Below are positions 44,401-55,914 of a DNA stretch of 64,000 nucleotides, piece after piece. Position 1 is the first letter of the stretch. Every line of letters starts with the position of its first letter. Source of the DNA: Pterobdella sp. o SKG-2022 (lineage: Eukaryota > Annelida > Clitellata > Hirudinida > Piscicolidae); contig OZ038322.1 of NCBI GenBank assembly GCA_964035795.1, forward strand, positions 15,113,447 through 15,177,446, in the 5' to 3' direction. A model generated the notes under the pieces. The model was not told the DNA's origin and did not search any database. It saw only the letters and a list, made by a program, of their open reading frames with translations. A program made the translations under genes and the position numbers.

Positions 44401-47400
44401 GTTGTTATGATGGTTATAACGTTGTTGATATGATCTGCAGTTCATCAGGGACATGCACTCCACCATCAACAGATACAACCTGCCTAGGCCTCCCAATAAA
44501 CAGTTTGTTTTTTTTTATTACTATTGATATTATTCTTACTACCATGTTTTATATTCATTAGTATTATTTTTTTTATTATCTATTATTGTTATTATTATCC
44601 AGCTGTCCCTGCATGGAAGGGGAGGCGTGCATGGATAAGAACTGTATGCTGGAAACTTTGGACTTCTGGGTCAAGCAGATGAGGCATCTCAAAGTAATAT
44701 CCTACATGCGCTATATTAATTTACATTGTTCTATAGCGCTTCATAAATGTAAATTTTTTTCACAATAATACTTTTATGAAATAAAATTGTTTCATTGCAA
44801 AAAAAAATTATTTTTGGTAAAATCAAAATTTTTGTTAAACTACGATTTGAAAGCAATTGATAATGTGAGTCCAACTTAGGAAAAGATTCGTTCAATTAAT
44901 AAAGTGCTTGATTTGAATTAATAAACATGAACACATATATACCTAACTAACACCGCCATAGGAGTTGCAACAGTCGTTGACGAACCTCTCAGAGAAGTTG
45001 TTTCCATGGAGACCTATCAAGCTGAACCCCAAGGTCCTTGGTGTCATGTATTCGTTTGTATTTTGTGGTGTCATGTAGTCGTTTGGGGTGTTGTTGGGGT
45101 GCCAGGGTGCTTGTTGGTATAATAATGATAATAAACCATATTGAGTTATACTGCTGTACTTTTTTTAGTACGTGAGGTTAACAGCAGTAGGCCTAGATTA
45201 TTGATGCTATTGTAACGTAATTTATGAGATAGGCCATTTTTTTGGAACAAACTTATATACTACCAGCTCGAGCTAACATCAAACTTGAAATTATCGAATT
45301 CAAGATCCTCCCTCTCTGCATTTGGGCAGTTTGCTTTGCTGCTGTCAATAAAAAGAAGGATTCTCAGCCAAGTCAATGACAATGATACCAGAATATCTGT
45401 TTGTTGATACCTGCTACCGAAGTTTACTCTTATCCAGGCTACTACAAAAAAGCAGCCTCAATTTAGAGATGCTAAGTTTGGTGCAGTTTATCGTCATGCC
45501 CAGGACGATTTTTGATGCGGGTTTCATATATGTTTATTATTCTATTTATATTCATATTAGTTTTGATTGTTATATATAATGTGTTCTGCATTTTATTTAA
45601 TGATGGTGATGGTTGCAGACATGTTCCACACTCGAACTGGTGGACATGGTGGATGGGATGTTGGTCGAGGGGATCGGAGCATCCACTTGTAAGGTGTGTA
45701 ATAATGGGAGGGGTCAGATGTTTGTTATTATTACAAAAGGGTGTCTCAGTAAAAGAAGGTCAATATAGAATTGGTTAATTTAATGATTGATGGAATTTTT
45801 CGTTGATTAATTCATTTTTCGATTGGTTGATACAAACATGAGTGCTGGTGATGTAACGATAGTGGCATCCGCAATATATTTATTAAGCAACATGATTAAG
45901 GAGATATGGTGTGTATAAATATATTTGAAATAATGAATTTCCAACAGCATACAGAAGCTGAGACTTCTGACAAAGAGGAGTTGGTGAAGATTATCAAACA
46001 TTTCCAACGGCTCTTCAATGTTGCCCAGGTCTCAAGCTACTTTTCAACGATTACGTTGTTTTGTAGATCCTTTTTCGATGTTGCTATGTCTGAACTGTGT
46101 GTTATCAGCGATATTTTTGTATAGATCTCTAGCAGACTAAACACTAGGGTGCATTTTTTATTGTGAACTCGTTTGCACTTTGTAACAAACTTCTTGCATT
46201 AATTATAACTAATTTGTAGTTTAAAAATCGTTTCAAACTGCAGTTATCAGGAGTGTACGCGAAGATGAGCTATTTGTACCGAAGGCTCAACGAGGAGGGC
46301 AACTTTATCAGCAACATTAAAAGTGCCCTTAAGCTGGGTTACATACATAAAAATGTGTACTTGAAGTTTTTCAAAGTCCTTAATGAGCTTTAAAGCTAGT
46401 GTTAAACATTGAATAACTTCAACTTATTGCACTTCGACAGATAAGTCTTTTTCACCTCTCGACATCACAGAGGCTGTATCAAGGTTGAAGATGAATGGTG
46501 CATCTGGGATTCCAAGCCCTTCAGAGTGCCATGAAATTGAAAGGTTTTTGTGTGTTTTTTTTCAAGTACCTTAGATGCTCGTTGATTTTATTTTAAAAAA
46601 ATTATTTATTTTTTATAAATTGATTTCGCATCAAGTATTTTAGATAATTGATAGCATTAGTAAAATTTTATCATAATCAGCATCTTTCCTCTTTCCAAGG
46701 GCTCACTGACTTCTATAAATCTATAATAGAAACGTTAAATAATTTTTCAAAAATAACATCAACGATTGAGCTGTTAAATCAATTCCATGTTATTTTTAAA
46801 CTTTTATAAAATATTTAAACAACTCTGAAAATTCCAAAAAAAGTTTAATGTAAAGTTGTTTTTCAAAATATACTGAAGAGTTTGTTAAGGAGGTTAAGTC
46901 AGTGCTCAGATTATGTTTAAATGTGATACAAACCTTCAACTTGTTTTTATAATTCTGATTAAAATGAGTCCTTACAAGATCAGCTAATTAGTATAAAGTT
47001 TTTTTCAAAATCAGTTCAACCCACTTATTAAACACTTCAGACTCAAATCGGAACTCCAAATCCAAGAGAATTTTTGTGCATCTTCCCACCGCATGCTTCA
47101 AGAACTCATTGCATTGCTGGGTGTGCATGCGTTTTATTCTTTTTTAAAACTTTGAATCTAGGTTTGCATAAAACACTGATGTTTAAAATCATTGAATTTT
47201 TTAGATGTAGACTCGGTGGATCAGATCATCCCTTCAGTGCAGGTCTTGTGCAATAAACTGCATCATTTGAGTTCACAGTCGCATTTCACCCGCAGCACTT
47301 CAAACCTCTCTAGTGGCTTACAAGACTCTTTCCATTCTTTATACTCACAAAATTCTCTACAAAACCGCCGTCCACTTTGTCACTCACCATCTTGCGAGGA

Positions 47401-47446
47401 TAAGCGTGATAATTACATTAGTGTTGATGTTGGTGATTTTAAATGA
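41461..47446 (+). CDS. CEP70: Centrosomal protein of 70 kDa
   Basis: Nineteen exons: 41461-41508, 41582-41681, 41748-41874, 42079-42142, 42204-42332, 42667-42788, 42992-43112, 43432-43520, 43602-43655, 44039-44123, 44441-44502, 44603-44693, 44962-45033, 45619-45693, 45948-46028, 46244-46337, 46441-46543, 47041-47120, 47205-47446; 612 aa (human 597), all phases consistent. CEP70 is a coiled-coil centrosome protein that binds gamma-tubulin and supports microtubule organisation. The N-terminus WKNLNVSLKQHGLKSVSI matches the human WESINVLLMMHGLKPLSL region. Next come LRTLINVLMRDADRRQELVQ, a Lys/Glu coiled coil, SLIDLYERELMEVKK, then FWVKQMRHLK-LQQSLTNLSEKLFPW, LVKIIKHFQRLFNV, LSGVYAKMSYLYRRL and SVDQIIPSVQVL, in family order. 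The last exon adds a polar tail of about 55 residues not in the human protein. The acceptor at 44039 is a tandem CAGCAG. Confidence 0.92.
44325..44386 (+). mobile_element. SINE-like 3' end with GAT-rich tail
   Basis: In the CEP70 intron 44124-44440. Contains CCCATGCTAACATGGAAGCA, then GACGTCAAAC and a run of GATGATGATGATGA. A second copy is at 55501-55558. The motif resembles the 3' part of SINEs remembered from cephalopod and other lophotrochozoan sequences. No tRNA-like head is evident directly upstream, so this may be a 5'-truncated copy. Confidence 0.6.
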
Positions 47447-49862
47447 AAAGGTGATGACGAATAAAGAGGGATGCTATGTTGATAGATGTATATAAATGTG
47501 CGGGTGGAATGTCCATAAAACATAACTAAGTTTATTACTAATGTTTTGTGTTTTTTAAATAGACATTTTTTAAAGTTCGCTTTTAAAAGTAAGTTTTCAA
47601 GTTAATTAGGTTTTTATTGTCGCGAATATTTTGTTTTTGTAGTTTTATTTTTTGTATTTAAATGTTTTTGAATCATTCTGTAACCTGCTCTTTTGAAATT
47701 AAATTTTTAAAAGTTCACTTTTAAAGACATAATCGTTATGAAATCTTTCAAACTTTCGTAAGACTTATGATTGAAACCATAATGGCATCCATCATACCAC
47801 GGCGTTCCTACCTCTAGACACGAAATAAAAGCTTCGATGGAGTCATGTACACAGTATATTTATATTTTCTTAAGGCTATAAATAGCTTTTTAATTTACAA
47901 CATGTCTTTCTGGAAGCATTTGTTGACCTCGACTTAATCGTTTTGGGCTTGCTGTAGATGCATATTAACTTTATTAGTCGTAATTCAGATTTTAATGCGG
48001 CGTTGGAAAATTCTACTTTTACTGCTTAAAGCCAAACTCTTGTTGAATGTATTCATATCAAGCAGTACAATATACACGTGAATTTCATTTTTCGAATTTT
48101 CATCGAAACAAAACCAATCTTTCATCAGTGATAAACTCGATTTGAATTATCAGATATCATATTTTAAAATATTATACTATAAAAGAATAGATACCCACAT
48201 AAGGCGGGCCGTATTAATAAATTGGTCTGAAATATGGCGAGTCCATAGTGGGGTCGAAGTTAGAAAAACAAAATTTGAGGCCAGAAAGATAGACCAGTTT
48301 AAAGCTTTTTTAAATTTCAAGCATTGTTCTGACAGTCATAAATTAGCATTTTGTTTACCTCCTAAGTTACTTTATGTAGAAACACTTGAGATCAGTAATT
48401 TATAAAACAATGCATATAGTATATTATATTATGATTTTTATTTATTACAAAAATAAATGCAAGTTTCTTTAAGTTTACAAACTATTTTGGAGTATTTGAG
48501 ATAATGCCTAACACAATCTTTTATAAAACGTTTAACGCTCAAACATACTTACGTTCGAGATTTGAAATTTTGAAAGTACATACTTGAAATATTCTAGCGG
48601 TGTTTCAAAATATTTTAAAAAATTGTCTTTGTGAGCAAGACAATTTTTATTTGAATTTTGTTTAAAATAAATTTTAATTAATTTGTTTCATGATTTTAAA
48701 AATATAATTGTTATTTACTTGGGTTAAAAAAATAAAAAATTAACATTTTTTTACACTAAAAAACCTTAATAGATAGTTATATATTACTTGAAATTTATAT
48801 TATAATTCTAAAAATTAAGTAAAAATCTTCATAATTTTGAGCCTTTTTTAAGAATTTTTAGTAATTTATTTATTAGAAATGCCGTGCGAACACATCAAGA
48901 CAACATTACTCATCGAGATATTTCGGTACTTTTAATTTCTCGGAATAAAAAAGAAGAAATAAGAAACTAATTGTAGGATTTTAGCAAAATTTTTAAGAAA
49001 GTAAGGTGTTAACCACTTGAAAACAAAGGCTTTATTAATTTGAAAACGATAATTGTTGAATAAAAATTTTATTATCTAAAGTATATAGTGAGGGTTTTTA
49101 TAGAAAGATTATGAAAAAAAAGTTTGAGCTTTTACGAGAGACTTATCTACGCGCCTTGCAAAACACAACGAGACGAGGCACTTGAAACCATTTTCATCTG
49201 ACGAGATTAATTCGAAACTTAGTTTATGACTTAAATAAAGTTTATTTAAAGTTCATTGCGAGTTTTTGCAGCATAAAGCTAAAGTTTTTGTACAAACAGA
49301 AAAGCTTTAAAAGTGGAGTGAATTGTACATAAAAGATGTTTTTGGTGATTAGCAATTTCGCTGAAATCTCACAAAATGATGAACGAAAAGGCAAAAAGTG
49401 TATACATTTATTTGCAGTCTCGAAGACAATGACCAAGATAGTTTAAATGAAACGTTAAAAAATGTAGCACAAATGATTACACCTGAAGACAGGGTGTGCA
49501 AGAGTAATTAGCAATTTATCATGCATGAAATGTCATTGCCAAAACTTCCCATAAACATCGCTAATCATTATATCTGCAACTATTTTGATATATTTATGCA
49601 TAAATAATTTTTTTTTACAATGTTAAATTTGCAGAAGAGCAATTTTTTACTTGCGGGTTTTCATTAAAATGCAATTAAATTGTGGGCTGAGTTATACGAT
49701 GAAATTTCAATGCTTGAATATGCGAAAGAGTTGATGGAAATAATTTAAGATGGCGATGATGATACCGAAAACCTTGAAACATCGAAACCTTTTCAAAATA
49801 ATAAATTTTAGGCTTTAACTAAAGACCTCATAGATAAAAAAAATTATTTAAAAAAAAATAGT
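47447..49862. other. Intergenic region downstream of CEP70
   Basis: Convergent gap between CEP70 and the unknown minus-strand gene. AT-rich. An ORF at 48142-48405 (plus strand) has an unusually mixed composition (for example WSEIWRVHSGVEVRKTKFEA) and might be an exon, but no acceptor partner or family was recognised. Slightly GC-richer patches at 48880-48960 and 49120-49210 have no readable product. Confidence 0.45.
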
Positions 49863-51455
49863 TTATAAACACGAAAAACTCTGTGGGCGTTTGATTATTC
49901 CATGAGGTTTAACATTCAACAAATTATTACTACTCCAGCACCTGATTAGGCCATGTTGAGCTCTCAAGCTTTCTTCGTATGTATGCTTTCTCGAGTATGC
50001 TTCCATAAAGTTCGAAGAGATGCTTCTGGAAAAAGTTTCATGCAATGAAAAAAATGTGATTGTTGGAGAATCATTGGGGCCTGTATTGATGGTTCTGTAG
50101 CTTTTGGGGCTTTTGTTTGAAGAATTTGTAGTTTTATAAATGTAACAAGGGCTTAAAGATTTTTTCTCAAGGTCTTCCTCGATGCCGCTATCTCTTCTCG
50201 TCTCTATGTTGGTAAACAATTTTCGTATATTCAATAAAACTTCTTTGGAATTTTTATCTACTTGATCTCCGTTGAGACCCTCTAAGGTGGCTTTATTATC
50301 GTGCTTGTAGATGTTTGCATTTTGGTCAACTTTTTCAGAGGTTTTGGATCTTTCTTCGTGATTTTTTGCTTTGGAGATGCTGTGTTTTTTTGTGGCAAAA
50401 AGTTTCATGTTTTTGAAAATGTTTTTCAGTTGAGTGGGAATAAGCGCCAATAAATTATGTTTTATCAAACTTTTGTCGTTCAGTTTGTCGAAATCGTTTT
50501 CACTTTTATTAAAAATATTTCGAGTATTTTTATTTCCGAAGAAAAAATTTTCTGCCTCATTTTCATTTTTAGAAGCTTCCTTTTGAAGAATCTCATGATC
50601 GATGTGAGAGAAACAAAATGAGTGGTGGTAGTTAATTAAGTTCCAAAGGTATCGACTGTGCTCAATGTTGTCTTTTAAATTTTCGTCTTTGCAAGAAAAA
50701 ATATTTTTTAAGTTAGATACATAAAAATCATTTATATAAAAAGCAAGATTGTGTTGATCATCATGGTTGGCGGTATAACTGGGGCACGATGCATTCCAAA
50801 AGGGGTCTCTGCCAACACCACTTTCTTCTTCTCTTCCATCTGTTCCAAAATTGTATTTCATGAAATTTTTTTCTTGTTCAATTGCTTGTTCGGAACTTGA
50901 ACTTTCATCTTTTTCATAATTTCTGCAGTCTGTGATATAATTCATTCACGGAAATTTCATCGGATTGAAAAAAAATCTCATAATGGAATAGAATTAACCT
51001 TGTTTGGGAAGTTTTGGAGCGGATGGGAGAGTGGGCAGGGATGGAGGCAAGCGACCTTCCTTGTTGAGATACTGTCGATAACATTTGTTCAGCCACGCTA
51101 TCGTCCATTCACCCACCATTTTTTTTCGACCGTTTTGGTTAAGCCAGATGTTGAGAGAGTGGTCTGAAGATTTAATCACATGGGCCAACTCGTCCTCGGG
51201 CACTCCCTGATCGATCAGGTACTGAAACACTTCTCTGGCCGAATCCTGGTCGTCAAGAGGGAAGTTGAAGAGTCTTGTCCGAAAGATTTCTTCCAGCTCG
51301 AAATTCAATTCAGGCATGACAGAAAGGGAGTTTTGCTTCTTGATGCTGAAAGGAAAGAAAGATGAGTTGTTGCTTGAAAATTTTTTTCTTTTTTTTGGTT
51401 CTTCATATTTGTGAGTGGCTAAGTGGGAGTTCGATAATGTGCAGTTATGAGCCAT
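49863..51455 (-). CDS. Unrecognised two-exon protein, 507 aa
   Basis: Exon 1 is 50999-51455 and exon 2 is 49863-50929, joined by a 69-bp GT-AG intron in phase 1; the joined frame is 507 aa. Residues about 50-140 look like a compact helical domain (FELEEIFRTRLFNFPLDDQD, then VFQYLIDQGVPEDELAHVIK, WLNQNGRKKMVGEWTIAWLN) followed by a Pro-rich linker. The remaining 355 residues are polar, Ser/Asn/Lys-rich and probably disordered, ending KPHGIIKRPQSFSCL. No signal peptide or membrane helix is seen. I do not recognise the family. The long open frames, in-phase splice and balanced composition make a real gene likely. Confidence 0.72.
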
Positions 51456-54175
51456 TTAAAACTTATTTCTTTGAGTGCTTTGATTGGAGCAAACTTGTTT
51501 TGTGTCTATTTAAGTTTAAAACTTAGTTTTTTTTAAATCATGAAAACAGGCCTTGAAAGGTTGAATTTTAAAAAATTTTTAAATTTTTCTAATGTTTGCG
51601 AAATTATCTTCAACATTTATGTCTAAGGTTCTGTTTCAAGGCCACAAAAGCTCACTTTGTTTGTTAGAGCCTGGCTCGATGTAGTTTCAACATTTCAAAA
51701 ACTTTTTGTTTAATTCTCTTTATATATGCTGCCAGTTGATGTAAGCTATAGTCCATGCAAGAAGATATTTCAAAGTTTCATGCTTATAATGCTAACAACG
51801 GTTTTAAATTTCATATTGGAAGTAACTCATATTAATTTTTAGTAGATAATAAATTAAAAAAAACATAACCAGCGTTGAATATAAATTTTATTGAAACACG
51901 AAGATTTTTAATATTCATTGAATAACATTATCAAAAAACTGAAGAGTAATTCAAGATATTAAAATTGTTTAAAACTGATGATTTCAAAAAGTGACCACGT
52001 TGATGATTAATGGGAGAAATAGTAATGAAGCTGGTGTTTGAAGAATTTCAAATGGAAAAGCATTGCGAAACATATTAGATAATGAAAATAATTTGATAGC
52101 ATAACAAAGCAGTTTATTTATAATATTAAAAAAATACATTCATAATATAAATAAGATAATTATGAAATAATATAATATAAATATTCAATTCTAGTAATAA
52201 CACTTAATCGAGGCACAAGTATATATTTGAAAGTAAGTAATTATAGAAGTAATTAAATATATAAAACTCTCTTACCCCATACAATTTCTCCCTGATAGTG
52301 AGAATATATGTTATGCAAATATAATTAGTCTGGGTGTTATTTTGAAACAAAAGGTTTTCCAACTCAAAAATTTAATTACTTATTTAAGGTTTCAGTTTCT
52401 TTCGCATGAGAATAGTTTTGCTTCACAAGAGCAACTAATAAATTATAAAAATATTTTTATACCTCAGAATACTCAACCAATCAGGGTATTAAATCGAGTT
52501 TTTAAATATTTCTGAAGGGCTGGTTAATACAATACTAAAGGAATTAATTTGAATTTTGATTTCTAAATCAAGATTCCTTTAATTAAACTTATTTAAGAAT
52601 ACAACAAATATTCATTCAATACAATGAATATACTAGGTATTCAAACTTAAGATACGTTTTATTGAACTAATATTCAAACAACATGGAAGCAAACCTCGAA
52701 TGCCTTGCGAACCCACAAGTCCTTACACACTGACCTGCAGATGCCTTTCAAGACATTGAGACCTTTAACGGGTCTTAAGATGCATTACGACAGGCTTAAG
52801 CATATAAAATAAATGATGTAAAAAATATTGTAATAACAATAAAAATAATATCAAAAACAATAAAATGATGCAAAAAATAAAGTGATTATTATACAGTTGA
52901 CTTTAAAGGCCATTTATATTATTTTCCGAGTGCTTTTTAGGTATTTATATAACTATAATGAAAAAATTTTCCATTTTAATCAAGTGAATGTATAGTTTTT
53001 GTGAATTCTATGATAATTATGGCTTAAAAATTGATAGTTTGTATAGTTTATTATTGCAAGTTATTCTGATTGGCCCATTCATCTGAACAGATTTTGAAGT
53101 TTAGGAAAAATTTTGAAGATAAAAGTGTAATATATGGTTTAAAAACACGCAATTGATTGCAAATAAGTTTTTGAAGTCTAAGAGCCCTGTTTGTGAAAAT
53201 TTTTCATTAAAAACAAAATATTTATATAATAAATATTTCTAATACATATAAATTGATTGAACATTTTTTTTTAAACTATAGAATTCAATTAATATATAAC
53301 ATTTTAGATTCAAAATGCCTATTTTTCACCTATTTCTATCATTATTTCTAACAACGCATTTTAACATGGACTTCAAAATAATTCAAATTCTCTAGACTGC
53401 TTTATAAAATGATTTTCATCATGACGTAGTATTTTGCTTTGAAATTTGAATATTTCAGAGGCCTTCAAGTTATATTCCACTCTATTGAAAACAAGAGAAA
53501 GGTTGAGTTTATGTTTTGTTGCTTTTTAAATAGGCATTAAAATGTGAAGCAGCTCCAAATAATTGAATATATTTCATGTTCTAACCTATGCATTTTCATA
53601 TGTTAGATGAATATTTAGCCTTTTATAACCAATAAAAGTTAACACAATTTAAAATTTTTGTTGAAATATGGCTTGAATTAAGGTAATTAAAAAAGAAAAA
53701 ATTCAATCGATATGAACAAAAAAATATAAAAAATTAATAATGAACAGAAAAATTGAAAAATAATAATATTTTCTACATCTTGCCCACAAACTGCCAGTCA
53801 GAGATGGAAACAAGATTCTCTGTGTTGGATGAGCGGATGACCATATGCGACCCAATAAAGTCAAATTTTCACTCGATTTTTTACACTTTTTAAAATTTTG
53901 CATTTATTTTTAGACTTTCACCCTGTGGTTCAGGAATTTAATAAAACCGTTAAATTGAGTGGAATATTGATAAGAATCAGTTGTTTCATCTAACTTTTCA
54001 TCAACATTCCAAACTTTTCAATTATAAAAATTCCAAAAAGTTGATTTGATAGTTTTTGCCTTCACGTATTATTTTACTATAGATTGATTGACAATATTGT
54101 TTTGAATTGCAAAATATACATAATCTATGTGAATATACACGGAGCAGCATAAAACCAGTAGTGAAGGAGTGCATA
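51456..54175. other. AT-rich intergenic region with a zinc-finger-like fragment
   Basis: Mostly AT-rich without coding signals, between two divergent unrecognised genes. The only protein-like stretch is the C2H2-like frame at 52690-52812. The ORF at 53703-53903 (minus) has no recognisable features. Confidence 0.5.
52690..52812 (+). pseudogene. C2H2 zinc-finger-like terminal exon or relic
   Basis: After an AAG acceptor-like site the frame reads TSNALRTHKSLHTD, then PFKTLRPLTGLKMHYDRLKH and stops at TAA. The first half fits the helix part of a C2H2 finger (L-x2-H-x3-H), the second resembles the FKTLRGLKIHxxR fingers common in retroelement ORFs and some genes. The metal-binding Cys pairs are missing, so it is either the end of a spliced gene whose other exons I cannot find or a decayed element. 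Confidence 0.3.
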
Positions 54176-54987
54176 ATGGCTAGCCACATCAGGGTGAACG
54201 ATTTGAGGGAGAGTGATATTTGTTGTTGTTGCAACAAGGCCTTGGTCAAAAACCTCAACTCTGTCAACCCTGCCATCAATGTTCCCCCGAGGAGTGTTAG
54301 TCTACCTTACCCCTCTTTCTTTGTCATGTTTGCAATGAGAAACAATTTAAAGATTTTTCTATTTTTATATTATAACATTATCAAAAAAGTGATGAAAGAT
54401 TGAAACGTTGATGCAACCAACACAGTTGTCTCCATGGGTCCCACTGCCTAGAAGGATGAATCTCTTTCCATGTTTCCCCAGTGACCGCTTGACTATGACT
54501 GACTTTAAGCACAAAACTGAGAAGGAAGCAGAAGATCCAAAAAAGACAATGGAAAGAGAAAATTTGTGCGCAGATTTGCTCGCTTCAAAAGACATAGAAG
54601 ACCAAGTTAAGAGGAAGTACAAGCGGTTCTTGCTTGAAAACCTTGAACTGAAAAGTTCTCCAGAATCAAAACGCGAGGATTGCAAGTTCAAGAAGAACAA
54701 AGAAGGTGAGTGTGACGTTCCATACGGACATTTCTTAACTGGAGGCAGAGTGTACGATAGAATTGTCAATCCCCGAGCCTGCTATAAATATCAGGACCCC
54801 AGTTAGTAAACAAATTATTCTCACTCAAAATGAGGCACTTTTCGAATAATTTTTTTTTCAAGAACTATAGTTTTCGATAAGTCCAAAATCTAAATAAAAT
54901 ATTGATTCAATTATCTAAGTTATTTTATAAAATACTTAATTTATTTTCGCAGAAAAATGGAACTGTAAAAATTGTTTCAATGTATGA
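54176..54987 (+). CDS. Unrecognised three-exon protein, 176 aa
   Basis: Exons 54176-54295, 54426-54801 and 54953-54987, phases 0 and 1, give 176 aa. Both donors are gttagt. The N-terminus has a four-Cys run (SDICCCCNKA) and NLNSVNPAINVPPRS. The middle has LSPWVPLPRRMNLFPCF then a Lys/Glu-rich helix-like part (DQVKRKYKRFLLENLELKS). The C-terminus reads GGRVYDRIVNPRACYKYQDP and ends WNCKNCFNV. Short, soluble and without known domains, it recalls small axonemal or sperm proteins in style only. Divergent from the 507-aa gene and convergent with PHRF1. A longer N-terminus is possible, since the frame is open upstream of this ATG. Confidence 0.65.
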
Positions 54988-55914
54988 GATTTTCAGTATG
55001 TACGTGTACGGTATTTCAATTTGAATGAACTTTAGGATTATTTATTGAATAAAACGTATTTTCGTTTGTTGAAAAAAATCTCAAAAATAAATGTGCAATA
55101 ATGAGCCTATAATTTAGAAATAATAACATCAAACCAGCTTTGCTGTCCAGCAGAGCCCCTCACGTGTTAAGCCTACCAAGAACCCGAAGTCAAAGCGCAA
55201 GCAGAAAAATAAACCGCCCGAAAAAGTAGGAGCGACTAATCATCATAGGGTTTTCATTCAATGTTTACAAGGTTTTGGACAATGGAAAAGTCATGAGATA
55301 TGTTCGGCGGTAACCCGAAGTATCCCCAAACTCGCTCATGTGAAAGGAGTTCATGACAGACACCCTCATGCACCAGGTCTTTGTCGCGGCTCCAAAAGAC
55401 ATGAACATGGCTCAGTGTGCCAAACCGAAAAAAAAGGTTCAGTATTACTGGAAGCACAGAGACTCTAGAGATGGTTAAAGATGTTCCTGTTTTTTCAGTT
55501 CCTGCGAGCGACCCATGCTAGCATGGAAACGGACGTAAAACGGTGAAGATGATGAAAGAAAGGCTCGGTAGAAGTGGCCTGTTCATCACGGTCTAGATGG
55601 ATGCCCAGTCAAAACTGATCTGCTGAGCGTCCTTGAATCACTTTCGATCAATGTTGCTGACGCGGGTTATTGAGGTTTGTAACTGGTAAACATCACGTGT
55701 AACGACAGAAAGAGCAGGCTGAAAAGAGCGACGAAAAATATACTTACCACTGAGGCTCTGACCCTGCGGTCATAAGCACGTTGAAGACGAGGAGCTGACC
55801 CCACTGAGTGTCACCTCACATTACAAAGTAACACCAAACCAAAAAATAAACAAAAAAATCGCAAAAATAAAACCGAAAAATTTTAAATAATTTTTTAACC
55901 GAAATAATAAAAAT
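54988..55914. other. GC-richer intergenic block with open frame and SINE-like copy
   Basis: AATAAA at 55048-55053 probably ends the preceding gene. From about 55140 to 55820 the sequence is richer in GC than its flanks. A stop-free frame runs 55127-55469 on the plus strand (with PTKNPKSKRKQKNKPPEK), but it lacks an ATG and does not join the preceding gene in phase. A SINE-like tail copy is at 55501-55558. The block is probably repeat-derived. Confidence 0.5.
55501..55558 (+). mobile_element. SINE-like 3' end, second copy
   Basis: ACCCATGCTAGCATGGAAAC, then GGACGTAAAACGGTGAAGAT, aligns with the copy at 44325-44386. A shorter match (CATGCTAGCATGGAAA) also occurs at 42423-42438 in a CEP70 intron. 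The GC-rich sequence to its left may be the body of the same element. Confidence 0.6.

Noticed and set aside
54365..54769. 134-codon minus-strand ORF
   Set aside because: It overlaps exon 2 of the plus-strand gene at 54176-54987, whose splice phases are consistent; this frame has no such support.
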